From Streptomyces sp. NBC_01294 (GTDB lineage: Bacteria > Actinomycetota > Actinomycetes > Streptomycetales > Streptomycetaceae), in NCBI RefSeq assembly GCF_035917235.1, contig NZ_CP108423.1, positions 1,178,001 through 1,242,000 of the forward strand: 64,000 nucleotides of DNA, read 5' to 3'. Numbering within the stretch: the stretch's first letter is position 1; every line of letters begins with the position of its first letter. Under the pieces are notes generated by a model. That model made no database searches, had not been told where the DNA came from, and was given only the letters and a program-made list of their open reading frames with translations. Below, piece by piece: positions 24,331 to 32,868 of the stretch. The position numbers and the translations under genes were made by a program.

Positions 24331-25128
24331 TCAGTTCCCGTCCGGCCGGTCTGCCGGAGCGCGCCGGGTCCGGGCCATCCTGCGGGCCACGAACGTGCGC
24401 GGGAGGTGGCGGGCGGCGAGCGCGTACGCGCGGTAGCGGCGGCCGGTGATGCTGAGCGGGCGGCGCAGCACGAGGTCCTTCAGCGCCTGGGCGACCACCG
24501 CCTCCGGTTCCAGCCAGACCGCGTCGCGCAGGGCGCTGACGTCCATCCCGGCGCGTTCCTGGAACTCGGTGCGGGTGAAGCCGGGGACCACGGCCAGGAC
24601 CCGGACCCCGTACGGCTCCATGTCCACCCGGAGCGACTCGCTGAACGCGGTGATCCAGGCCTTGGCGGCCCCGTACGTCCCGGTCGGCAGGAGTCCGGCC
24701 ACCGAGGAGACGTTGAGGACCGCGCCCCGGCGCCGCTCGCGCAGGCCCGGCAGTACGGCGTGGGTGAGCCGCAGCGGCACCTTGACCAGCAGGTCGAGCA
24801 TCCGCTCCTCGTCCTCGACCGGGCTGTACGGGAAGGGCGCGGGCAGTCCGAAGCCCGCGTTGTTGACCAGGATGTCCACGGGCCGGGCCCGGTCGGCGAG
24901 CCGCGCGGCGACCGCCGCGCAGTCCCCCGCGTCCAGCAGGTCGGCGGGCAGCACCTCGGACACGGTGCCGTACAGGCGGCCCAGTTCCTCGGCGACAGCG
25001 TCGAGCCGGTCCTTGTCGCGGGCGACGAGGACCAGGTCGCAGCCCTTGGCCGCGAAGCCCCGGGCGAAGGCCGCGCCCAGTCCGGCGCTGGCGCCTGTGA
25101 TCAGTACGGTGGTCGGTACGGTCGTCAC
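24331..25128 (-). CDS. SDR family NAD(P)-dependent oxidoreductase
   Basis: A 265-residue classical short-chain dehydrogenase: TGASAGLG cofactor motif (11-18), 'NNAGFG' (89-94), catalytic Ser in 'NVSS' (141/142), and YGAAK giving Tyr152 and Lys156. The basic C-terminal tail (ARRMARTRRAP) may bind membrane. Substrate unknown; the DltE/YqjQ-like group is the nearest in feel. The GTG start lies 7 bp after the stop of the MAB_1171c gene, with AGGAAGTG upstream, so they share a transcript. Confidence 0.87.
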   Translation of the reverse strand: MTTVPTTVLITGASAGLGAAFARGFAAKGCDLVLVARDKDRLDAVAEELGRLYGTVSEVLPADLLDAGDCAAVAARLADRARPVDILVNNAGFGLPAPFPYSPVEDEERMLDLLVKVPLRLTHAVLPGLRERRRGAVLNVSSVAGLLPTGTYGAAKAWITAFSESLRVDMEPYGVRVLAVVPGFTRTEFQERAGMDVSALRDAVWLEPEAVVAQALKDLVLRRPLSITGRRYRAYALAARHLPRTFVARRMARTRRAPADRPDGN

Positions 25129-25135
25129 GACGGCT

Positions 25136-26311
25136 TCACTTCCTGGTGGTGGCGGGCGCGGCGTAGGCCTGGGCGACGTCGACGAGGAACCGGGCCTCGT
25201 CCGCGAGGTCCCCGCCCTCATGCGACGTGTGGATCGAGGCGGGCAGCTCCAGTGCGGCCGCCTCGCCCGGCTGCCCGGGCAGGCCGTCGAGCTTCGCCTG
25301 CCGCGCCTCCTTCAGTACGCGGGCCAGCGCGGCCGCGCTGGCCCGCTGCTCGGGTACCCCGTGCCCGGAGGCCTGGCCGCGGGCGCGTTCCAGGGCGCCC
25401 GGGGCCACGTACTCCCCCAGGATCAGGATCGCGTCGCGCGTCTCGATGACCTTGCGGTACACGAGCAGGTTGCGCGGGACCGGCGGCCACAGCAGCTCCA
25501 CCACCCGGCCGGCGCGCGGCTTGTTGAGGGCCACGTGCGGAACCGCCTCGACCAGGTCGCGCCACAGCGGCCACAGCCGCCAGGCGGTGGCGGTGTCGGC
25601 GGCGGTGCGGCGCAGGGTGAACAGGGTGGGCACGAGGATCGCGGCGGCGCGCAGCAGGCCGTGCAGGTTCATCAGCAGCGGGAGGGCGGGCATCGCCCAG
25701 GTGCTGCCGAACAGGGCCTTGAGCAGGTAGGCCAGCCAGAACAGTCCGGCGAGCGCGGTCCCGAGGCCGAACAGCCGCAGCCCTGCGGCCAGGCCCCGGC
25801 TCTCGGTGCGGCGGCTGTAGCGCCAGCACAGGGCCACGCAGACGGTGTTGGCGATCACGTGCGCGGAGATCAGGACGAGCCAGTACGCGAGGGAGGGCAC
25901 CGGGTCGCCGACCGGCGGCATGGTGTGCGTGCCGTGGCCGGGCGCGGCCGCGTCCAGGGCCACGAGGGTGCTCAGCCACGCCAGCGTGGCGATCCAGGAG
26001 GCTCGCTGGAGCCGGCTGCCGCGGGTGGCGGCGGCGACGAAGTAGAGCACGGCGCCCGCCGACAGGACGCCGATGAGGTTGCGGACGAGGCCGATGGTGT
26101 GGGCGTAGCCGGCGCCGCGGCTCATCGCGTACGCGACGACGTCCGGGAGGTTCAGGGTCATAGCGGCGGCGGCGGTCGCGACGGCGAGCCACAGGCCGCG
26201 CTGCTGGGGGGAGCGCAGGGCGCCGGGGGCGCGGAGCAGGACGGCGATCCACAGGCACACGACGCTGGGGACGGCGAGCCAGTTGCCGAAGTCGGTCAGG
26301 TCAGTTGCCAT
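25136..26311 (-). CDS. MAB_1171c family putative transporter
   Basis: A 391-residue protein whose first 230 residues contain seven or so membrane helices, followed by a cytoplasmic C-terminal domain of about 150 residues with 'YRKVIETRDAILILGEYV'. This family is repeatedly found next to ImmA/IrrE peptidase genes in actinobacteria. Here the ATG overlaps the peptidase gene end by 11 bp. Biochemical function is unknown; 'transporter' is only the family label. It precedes the SDR gene in the same transcript. Confidence 0.8.
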   Translation of the reverse strand: MATDLTDFGNWLAVPSVVCLWIAVLLRAPGALRSPQQRGLWLAVATAAAAMTLNLPDVVAYAMSRGAGYAHTIGLVRNLIGVLSAGAVLYFVAAATRGSRLQRASWIATLAWLSTLVALDAAAPGHGTHTMPPVGDPVPSLAYWLVLISAHVIANTVCVALCWRYSRRTESRGLAAGLRLFGLGTALAGLFWLAYLLKALFGSTWAMPALPLLMNLHGLLRAAAILVPTLFTLRRTAADTATAWRLWPLWRDLVEAVPHVALNKPRAGRVVELLWPPVPRNLLVYRKVIETRDAILILGEYVAPGALERARGQASGHGVPEQRASAAALARVLKEARQAKLDGLPGQPGEAAALELPASIHTSHEGGDLADEARFLVDVAQAYAAPATTRK

Positions 26312-26801
26312 CGTTGCCCCACTCGTAACCCATGGCCGACTCCAGCCGGGCGAGGGTGCCCCGGCCGGGGGCCGCCGAGCGCGGGCCGGTGTTCGCCGTG
26401 CGGATGCGGATCATGCTGGCGAGCATCTCCGCCTCCTGCTCCTGGCGGGTGGTGTAGTTGGTGCGCCCGAGCACGGTGGGGGCGTTCCCGTCGGTCTCCT
26501 CGCCCTCCAGCGAGTGGTGGCCGAAGAGGATGTGGCCGAGCTCGTGGAGGATGATGTGCTCCCGGTGGAGCGGGGTGGTCTGCGCCTCGTAGAACACGTA
26601 GTCCACGCTCGCCGTGCCCACCCACAGTCCGCAGACCCCGGATTCCGCCGCCTCCTTGGGGAGCGGGTGGAGCCGGATGGGGCGGCCGCGCTGCTCGGCT
26701 ATCCGGTCGCAGAGGACGTCGAGGGAGAACGGACGGGTCAGATCCAGATGGCCGAGAATGTTCTCGCACCTCTTGCGAATGCTGAGTTGCCGGTGGGGCA
26801 T
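26301..26801 (-). CDS. ImmA/IrrE family metallo-endopeptidase
   Basis: A 166-residue zinc peptidase with HELGH at residues 86-90 followed by 'ILFGHH'. ImmA-type enzymes cleave repressors of mobile elements or stress regulons. The ATG at 26801 has AGAGGGATC six bases upstream; a longer frame from 26879 has no site. Its usual partner, an XRE-type repressor, is not adjacent: only about 270 bp without a gene separate it from tex. Overlap with the MAB_1171c gene marks a fixed pair. Confidence 0.85.
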   Translation of the reverse strand: MPHRQLSIRKRCENILGHLDLTRPFSLDVLCDRIAEQRGRPIRLHPLPKEAAESGVCGLWVGTASVDYVFYEAQTTPLHREHIILHELGHILFGHHSLEGEETDGNAPTVLGRTNYTTRQEQEAEMLASMIRIRTANTGPRSAAPGRGTLARLESAMGYEWGNDGN

Positions 26802-26989
26802 GTGATCCCTCTTCGGACCCTTTCCGGGGCAGCGTCGGTAGGCGTGTACGGGCATGGGCATGACGTCCTGTGCCTTCAAGGCGGCCTCGGGGAATGCGGT
26901 CCTGAGGGGAAACGCGGAAGCCCGTCCGCCGGGTGACGAACGGGCGTTCCACCATGCCTACAGATCTTGTACGGGAGTTGGCAAGGCAA

Positions 26990-27005
26990 GTCCCCAGGTG
27001 GGGAC
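26990..27005. promoter_or_regulatory. 16-bp palindrome upstream of the ImmA gene
   Basis: GTCCCCA and TGGGGAC arms separated by GG, in the 270-bp gap between tex and the ImmA gene. It could be an operator controlling the peptidase/transporter/SDR transcript, or part of a terminator after tex. No U-tract follows. Confidence 0.4.
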
Positions 27006-27071
27006 CCTATTCGGCCACTGCGTACGGAGACCTCGACGCGCCGGGTGGCCGCAACACACCCGTGTCGGCGG

Positions 27072-29543
27072 CTACTTCTTGCGGCGCTCCTCGGGGGTGG
27101 TGAGGCCCGCGCGGCGCAGGGCGTCCGCCATCGCGCTGTTCGCGGGGGCGGGAGCGCCGGCGCCGCCCTGCCGCCGGCCCTGGCCGCCCTGACCCTGACC
27201 GCCCTGGCCCTGGCCCCGCTCGCCCTGACCCTGGCCCTGGCTCCTGCCGCCCTCGCGGCCACCCGCGCCGCCGCGCTGCTGCGGCGGACGGCCACCACCG
27301 CCGCCGCCACCGCCGCCGCCCCGCCGGTCCTCGCGCTGCCGGGGAGCGCCCGCGCCGCGCTCCGCCCCGGCCTCGTCCTCCAGGCGCAGGGTCAGCGAGA
27401 TCCGCTTGCGCGGAATGTCCACGTCCATGACCTTCACGCGGACGATGTCGCCCGGCTTGACCACGTCCCGGGGGTCCTTGACGAAGTTCTTCGACAGCGC
27501 CGAGACGTGCGCCAGCCCGTCCTGGTGGACGCCGATGTCGATGAAGGCGCCGAAGGCGGCCACATTGGTGACGACTCCCTCCAGGATCATCCCGGGGGCC
27601 AGGTCGCCGATCTTCTCCACGCCCTCCTTGAAGGTCGCCGTCTTGAAGGCGGGGCGCGGGTCGCGGCCCGGCTTCTCCAGCTCGCGCAGGATGTCGGTGA
27701 CGGTGGGCAGGCCGAAGGCCTCGGTGACGAACTGCTCCGGGCGCAGGGAGCGCAGGACGCCGCTGTTGCCGATCAGCGCCGCCACCTCGCCGCCCGCCGT
27801 CTTGCCCATCGCCCGCACGACGGGGTACGCCTCGGGGTGGACGGACGACGCGTCCAGCGGGTCGTCGCCGCCGCGGATCCGCAGGAAGCCCGCGCACTGC
27901 TCGTACGCCTTCGGGCCGAGGCGGGCCACGTCCTTGAGTCCCTTGCGGCTGCGGAAGGGGCCGTTGGCGTCGCGGTGGGACACGATGTTCTCGGCGAGGG
28001 TGCCGCTGATGCCCGACACGCGCGAGAGCAGCGGCGCGGAGGCGGTGTTGACGTCCACGCCGACGCCGTTCACGCAGTCCTCGACGACCGCGTCGAGCGA
28101 GCGCGAGAGCTTCACCTCGGACAGGTCGTGCTGGTACTGGCCGACGCCGATCGACTTCGGGTCGATCTTGACCAGCTCGGCGAGCGGGTCCTGCAGGCGG
28201 CGGGCGATGGAGACCGCGCCGCGCAGCGACACGTCCATGCCGGGGAGTTCCTGCGAGGCGAAGGCGGAGGCCGAGTACACGGAGGCTCCCGCCTCGGAGA
28301 CCATCACCTTCGTGAGGTTCAGCTCGGGGTGGCGGGTGATGAGGTCCCCGGCGAGCTTGTCGGTCTCGCGCGAGGCCGTGCCGTTGCCGATGGCGACCAG
28401 CTCGACCGCGTGCTCCTTCGCGAGGCGGGCCAGCTTGGCGAGGGACTCGTCCCACTTGTTGGCGGGCACGTGCGGGTAGATCACGTCCGTGGCCACGACC
28501 TTGCCGGTCGCGTCCACGACGGCGACCTTCACCCCGGTACGGAAGCCCGGGTCCAGGCCGAGCGTCGACCGGGTGCCGGCGGGCGCCGCGAGCAGCAGGT
28601 CGCGCAGGTTCGACGCGAAGACCCGTACGGCCTCGTCCTCGGCGGCCTGGCGCAGCCGCATCCGCAGGTCGATGCCGAGGTGCACCTGGATCTTCGTGCG
28701 CCAGGCCCAGCGGACCGTGTCGGCCAGCCACTTGTCGCCGGGGCGGCCGCGGTCACCGATGCCGAAGCGGCGGGCGACCATGCCCTCGTACGTGGAGGGG
28801 CCGGGGACGTCGCTCGGCTCCTCGGGCTCCAGGGTGAGGTCGAGGACGTCCTCCTTCTCACCGCGCAGCATGGCGAGCACGCGGTGCGAGGGCAGGGCGG
28901 TGAACGGCTCGGCGAAGTCGAAGTAGTCGGCGAACTTGGCGCCCGCCTCCTCCTTGCCCTCCCGGACCTTCGCGGCGAGCCGCCCGCGGCCCCACATGCG
29001 CTCGCGCAGTTCGCCGATCAGGTCGGCGTCCTCGCCGAACCGCTCGGTGAGGATGGCCCGGGCGCCCTCCAGGGCGGCGGCCGGGTCGGCCACGCCCTTG
29101 TCGGCGTCGACGAACGCGGCCGCCGCGGCGGCCGGTTCGACCGACGGGTCGGCCAGCAGGCCCTCGGCGAGTGGCTCCAGACCGGCCTCGCGGGCGATCT
29201 GCGCCTTGGTGCGCCGCTTGGGCTTGAAGGGCAGGTAGATGTCCTCCAGCCGGGCCTTGGTGTCGGCCGCGTTGATCCGGGCCGCCAGCTCGTCGGTGAG
29301 CTTGCCCTGCTCCCGTACGGAGTCCAGGATCGCCGCGCGGCGCTCCTCCAGCTCGCGCAGATACCGCAGCCGCTCCTCGAGGGTGCGCAGCTGGGCGTCG
29401 TCGAGCATCTCGGTCGCTTCCTTGCGGTAGCGCGCGATGAACGGCACGGTGGAGCCGCCGTCCAGCAGCTCGACGGCGGACTTGACCTGCCGCTCCCGTA
29501 CGCCGAGCTCCTCGGCGATCCTGCCTTCGATGGACATCGTCAC
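27072..29543 (-). CDS. tex: Tex family RNA-binding transcription accessory protein
   Basis: An 823-residue Tex/Spt6-like protein: N-terminal Tex region, YqgF-like RNase H fold ('LGLDPGFRTGVKVAVVD', near 340), helix-hairpin-helix domains ('VGVDVNTASAPLLSRVSGI') and an S1 RNA-binding domain (about 652-721). The last ~100 residues are a Gly/Gln/Arg-rich tail with a run of ten Gly, unlike the short tail of most bacterial Tex proteins; it may add RNA binding. GTG start at proper distance from AGGCGGGA; ATG two codons later is possible. Confidence 0.93.
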   Translation of the reverse strand: MTMSIEGRIAEELGVRERQVKSAVELLDGGSTVPFIARYRKEATEMLDDAQLRTLEERLRYLRELEERRAAILDSVREQGKLTDELAARINAADTKARLEDIYLPFKPKRRTKAQIAREAGLEPLAEGLLADPSVEPAAAAAAFVDADKGVADPAAALEGARAILTERFGEDADLIGELRERMWGRGRLAAKVREGKEEAGAKFADYFDFAEPFTALPSHRVLAMLRGEKEDVLDLTLEPEEPSDVPGPSTYEGMVARRFGIGDRGRPGDKWLADTVRWAWRTKIQVHLGIDLRMRLRQAAEDEAVRVFASNLRDLLLAAPAGTRSTLGLDPGFRTGVKVAVVDATGKVVATDVIYPHVPANKWDESLAKLARLAKEHAVELVAIGNGTASRETDKLAGDLITRHPELNLTKVMVSEAGASVYSASAFASQELPGMDVSLRGAVSIARRLQDPLAELVKIDPKSIGVGQYQHDLSEVKLSRSLDAVVEDCVNGVGVDVNTASAPLLSRVSGISGTLAENIVSHRDANGPFRSRKGLKDVARLGPKAYEQCAGFLRIRGGDDPLDASSVHPEAYPVVRAMGKTAGGEVAALIGNSGVLRSLRPEQFVTEAFGLPTVTDILRELEKPGRDPRPAFKTATFKEGVEKIGDLAPGMILEGVVTNVAAFGAFIDIGVHQDGLAHVSALSKNFVKDPRDVVKPGDIVRVKVMDVDIPRKRISLTLRLEDEAGAERGAGAPRQREDRRGGGGGGGGGGRPPQQRGGAGGREGGRSQGQGQGERGQGQGGQGQGGQGRRQGGAGAPAPANSAMADALRRAGLTTPEERRKK

Positions 29544-29627
29544 GATCGGGTCCCGCCTGCCTTCGTTTGCACTGGAAGACTGCCAATTGTGGCAGGTGGC
29601 GGTGACGGACGGCGGGAACCCTGCCCG

Positions 29628-30491
29628 TCAGCCCTTGCCCATGAGGTCCCTCGGGAAGGCCCCGGCGGTCACGGCCTTGACCACGAGGGCGCCGCCGAGC
29701 TCGGTGAGACGGGCCAGGCCGTCCGCGCCGAGGTGCTCGTACGGGGCTGCGTCGAGGCGGTCGGTGTCGGCCTCCAGGCGTTCGCGGACGGCCTTGCCCT
29801 CCTCGGTGAGCTCGCCGTCCGCGTCGAGGATCCCGCGCTCGCGCAGCCGGTCGGCCGCGGCGTCGAGGTCGTCCTGCGTCCAGCCGCGCTGGGCCTTGAG
29901 CCACTTCGGGCTCATGCCCTTGCCGGTGGCGGTGTGGCTGATGAGCGCCTCCACCGGGTCGAGGCCCGCGAGGAGCAGCGCGGCGAGGTGGCCGTCGCCG
30001 CGGTGCTCGCGCAGCAGGGTGGTGGCGTGCCACAGCCGCAGGTGCGGCTCCTCGGGCACGGGGAGGTCGGCGTGGGCGGCGTAGAGGGGGCGGGCGTGCC
30101 GGGTGCAGGCCTCGGTGGCGCGCATCGCCAGGTCGGCGGCCTCGGCGAGCTCGGGCGACTCGACGGTCCCGGTGCCGAGGAGGCGGCGCAGGGTGCCGTC
30201 GGCGGCCCGCAGCCGGGCGGCGAGGGCCTGCTCGGGGGTGGTGGTGTCCCAGACGGCGGGCACGTGCCGGGCGACGAGGTCGTGGCGGTAGTTGTAGAAG
30301 GCGGCGGTGACCGCACCGGCCCCGACGGCGCCCATCGCGGCGGAGCGGTGGGCGAGGTTGACGGCGACGCGGTCGGTTATCCCGAGGGCGGCGAATTCCT
30401 TGGCGATCTCCGGCGAGAAGTAGACGGTGGCGTGCAGCGGGTTGATGGCGGCGTGCCAGCAGCGACGGGCGGCGAACGGGGGAAGCGTCAT
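29628..30491 (-). CDS. SCO6745 family protein
   Basis: A 287-residue, mostly alpha-helical protein of a family known only from actinobacterial genomes. The N-terminal 'CWHAAINPLHATVYFSPE' is distinctive, and a winged-helix-like C-terminal part ('TQDDLDAAADRLRERGILDADGELTEEGKAVRERLE') follows. No catalytic motif or membrane segment seen. It is 84 bp upstream of tex on the same strand and may share transcription with it. The name refers to the S. coelicolor homologue. Confidence 0.78.
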   Translation of the reverse strand: MTLPPFAARRCWHAAINPLHATVYFSPEIAKEFAALGITDRVAVNLAHRSAAMGAVGAGAVTAAFYNYRHDLVARHVPAVWDTTTPEQALAARLRAADGTLRRLLGTGTVESPELAEAADLAMRATEACTRHARPLYAAHADLPVPEEPHLRLWHATTLLREHRGDGHLAALLLAGLDPVEALISHTATGKGMSPKWLKAQRGWTQDDLDAAADRLRERGILDADGELTEEGKAVRERLEADTDRLDAAPYEHLGADGLARLTELGGALVVKAVTAGAFPRDLMGKG

Positions 30492-30593
30492 GCGCCGCAG
30501 GCTACCGACTGTTCGGTACGTCGGGTAGGGCGAGGTCCCGTGGTGCCGGTCTCACTCCCCTCCCTCCCCTCCCGCTCCCCTCCCGCTCCCCTC

Positions 30594-32069
30594 TCACTCT
30601 GCGGACGGCGTGCCCCCGTACGCCGCCCAGGCCGTCGAGAGGCGGGTCACCAGCTCCGCCAGCCGCGGTTCGGGCAGCGTGAAGGGGAGCCGGACGTACG
30701 CGTCGTGGGCGCCCGAGGGGTCGGTCGCCGAGCCGGGAATCAGCTCGACCCCGTGCCGGAGCGCGACCTGGGCGAATACCGCGGCCCGCGCACCGCCCGG
30801 CAGCCGGATCCACAACGCGCCGCCGCCGGCCGGGCGTTGCCAGGTCCAGCCGGGCAGCTCCCGCGACAGCGAGGCTTCCAGGCCGGCCAGCCGGTCGCGC
30901 AGCACGACCGCCCGCCCGGCCCGCAGGGCGTCCACCCGCGGCAGCAGCCGCACCGCCAGGGCCTGGTCCAGCAGCGGGCTGCCCAGGTCGGCCCGGGCCT
31001 TGAGCCGGGCGAGGCGCTCGACCACCGGGCCCGGCCCGCGCAGCCAGCCGATCCGCAGCCCGCCCCACACCGACTTCGCCAGCGAGCCCACGCTCAGCAC
31101 CTCTGCGCCCGCCGGGGCGTGGGCGGCCACCGGGCCCGGCTCCGGGCCGTCCCACAGCCGGGTGTCGTAGGCGAGGTCCTCCACCAGCGGGACGCCCGCC
31201 CGCGCGGCGAGCTCCGCGATCCGCTCCCGCCGCCCGGCGGACATCAGGATCCCGGTCGGATTGTGGAAGGTCGGCGTGACGTGGGCCAGCGCCGCCGCGG
31301 GCAGCGCCGCGCGGAAACCGCCCGGCTCCACCCCGTCCTCGTCAAGCGGGACCCTCCGCGGCCGCGCCCCGGCGGCCAGCAGGGCGTCCAGACAGCCCGG
31401 CCAGCTCGGCGTCTCCACGACCACGGCCGAGCCGCGCCGCACGTACAGCCGGGCGACCAGCTCCAGCGCCTGGGTGGCCCCGGTGGTGACCAGGATCTGC
31501 CCGGGCCGCGTCGGCAGTCCCGCGGCGGTGTGGCGCTCGGCGAGCGCCGCCCGCAGCTCCGGGAGGCCGCCCGGGTGGTAGCCCGTCTGCGCCAGCAGCG
31601 GATCCAGGCCGTCGGCCAGCAGGGCGGTCAGTGCCTCCCGTACCTCCGGGGCCGCTCCCTCGGCCGCGACCGACAGGGAGATCACCTCGGCCGGGCCGTC
31701 CACCAGGCGCTGCACCAGGGCCGCGGAGGTGCCCCCGCGGACCCGGCCGTCCGCCGGCCGCAGCGCGCCGCCCGGGAGCCTGGCGACCCGGGTCCCGCTC
31801 CCCCGCCGGCTGTCCACCGCGCCGGCGCCGCGCAGTTCGTCGTAGGCGGCGGCCACGGTGGCCCGGCTGACCCCCAGGGCCGCGGCGAGGGTGCGCTCGG
31901 CGGGCAGCCGGTCACCGGGCGCGAGGTCGCCCGTACGGACGGCACTGCGCAGGGCGGCGGCGAGGCTCCGGTACAGCGGGCCGCAGCCCGCCGTCCAGCC
32001 GCCGAGTACGCCGTCCAGTTCGGCCGGCGACCAGCTGCGCGGCGCGGAACGGTCCACTTCCCCCTCCAT
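30594..32069 (-). CDS. MocR/PdxR-type GntR regulator with aminotransferase domain
   Basis: A 491-residue regulator: winged helix of the GntR type at residues about 30-100 ('LPAERTLAAALGVSRATVAAAYDEL') and a class I aminotransferase domain to the end with the PLP lysine in 'SLAKSVWGGLRIGW'. Such proteins sense PLP or an amino-acid adduct. It is divergent from a LysE-type exporter gene 42 bp away, which is its likely target. Downstream of its stop lies a short CTCCC-rich direct repeat (about 30553-30600). Confidence 0.9.
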   Translation of the reverse strand: MEGEVDRSAPRSWSPAELDGVLGGWTAGCGPLYRSLAAALRSAVRTGDLAPGDRLPAERTLAAALGVSRATVAAAYDELRGAGAVDSRRGSGTRVARLPGGALRPADGRVRGGTSAALVQRLVDGPAEVISLSVAAEGAAPEVREALTALLADGLDPLLAQTGYHPGGLPELRAALAERHTAAGLPTRPGQILVTTGATQALELVARLYVRRGSAVVVETPSWPGCLDALLAAGARPRRVPLDEDGVEPGGFRAALPAAALAHVTPTFHNPTGILMSAGRRERIAELAARAGVPLVEDLAYDTRLWDGPEPGPVAAHAPAGAEVLSVGSLAKSVWGGLRIGWLRGPGPVVERLARLKARADLGSPLLDQALAVRLLPRVDALRAGRAVVLRDRLAGLEASLSRELPGWTWQRPAGGGALWIRLPGGARAAVFAQVALRHGVELIPGSATDPSGAHDAYVRLPFTLPEPRLAELVTRLSTAWAAYGGTPSAE

Positions 32070-32111
32070 TGGCCCGGGTCTCTCCCACCGGGCCCCACCA
32101 GGCTAAAGCCC

Positions 32112-32747
32112 ATGCCCACCACCACGTTCCTCGCCTTCCTCGCCGCCGCTGCCGCGCTGATCCTCGTCCCCGGTCCCAACATGGTCCTGATCGTCACGCG
32201 GGCCGCCGCCCAGGGCCGGCGGGCGGGGCTGGCCACCGCCGCGGGGGTGGAGAGCGCCACCGTGGTGCACATCGCCGTCGCCGTGTCGGGGGTCGCCGGG
32301 CTGCTGTCCCGTTCCCCGGCCGCCTTCCTGGTCCTCAGCTACGCGGGCGCGGCCTACCTGCTGTTCCTGGGCGTACGGGCGCTGCGCGCCGGACCGTTCC
32401 TGCCCGGCCCCGGGGAGGCGGCGCCCGTGCGGTGGGGCCGCGCCTACCTCGACGGCGCCCTGGCCAACCTGCTCAATCCCAAGGTGACGCTGTTCTTCCT
32501 GGCCTTCCTCCCCCAGTTCGTGCGGCCCGATTCGGCCGATCCGCAAGGCCGGATGCTGTTCCTCAGCGGTGTGTTCCTCGCCCTCGGCGCCCTCCTCGAC
32601 ATCGGCTACGCGTGCGCCGGCGGGGCCGTGAGCCGCCTGCTGCGCCGCAGGCCGCGGGCCCTGGCCCGGCAGCACTGGGCCGTCGGCGGGGTCTACCTGG
32701 CGCTCGGCGCCCTCGGCGTCGTCACCGCGCCGCCCCTCGGCCCGTGA
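32112..32747 (+). CDS. LysE/RhtB family amino-acid exporter
   Basis: A 211-residue membrane protein with about six helices. 'LVPGPNMVLIVTRAAAQGRRAGLATAAGV' is the signature segment of LysE/RhtB transporters, and 'NPKVTLFFLAFLPQF' is the conserved central motif. It likely exports an amino acid or analogue. The divergent MocR gene suggests control by PLP-linked amino-acid levels. The 42-bp gap between the two starts must hold both promoters. Confidence 0.9.
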   Translation: MPTTTFLAFLAAAAALILVPGPNMVLIVTRAAAQGRRAGLATAAGVESATVVHIAVAVSGVAGLLSRSPAAFLVLSYAGAAYLLFLGVRALRAGPFLPGPGEAAPVRWGRAYLDGALANLLNPKVTLFFLAFLPQFVRPDSADPQGRMLFLSGVFLALGALLDIGYACAGGAVSRLLRRRPRALARQHWAVGGVYLALGALGVVTAPPLGP

Positions 32748-32868
32748 CGGCCGAATGGCGATCGTGTGACAGCAGGGCCCATGGACATGACCTGAGCGGC
32801 CACGGGTGAATACGGTCGAACGACGAGACCTCGAACCGACTTGTCTCCCCTACCACTTGGAGCCATTC

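Noticed and set aside
26876..27310. Minus-strand 144-codon frame between tex and the ImmA gene as a missing XRE regulator
   Set aside because: The translation is Ala/Arg repeats over the tex 3' end with no helix-turn-helix pattern.
26967..32747. A plus-strand open frame of more than 1,900 codons antisense to tex, the SCO6745-like and MocR genes
   Set aside because: It is the GC-driven open frame opposite well supported minus-strand genes; only its last 211 codons (LysE exporter) show family motifs and a ribosome site.
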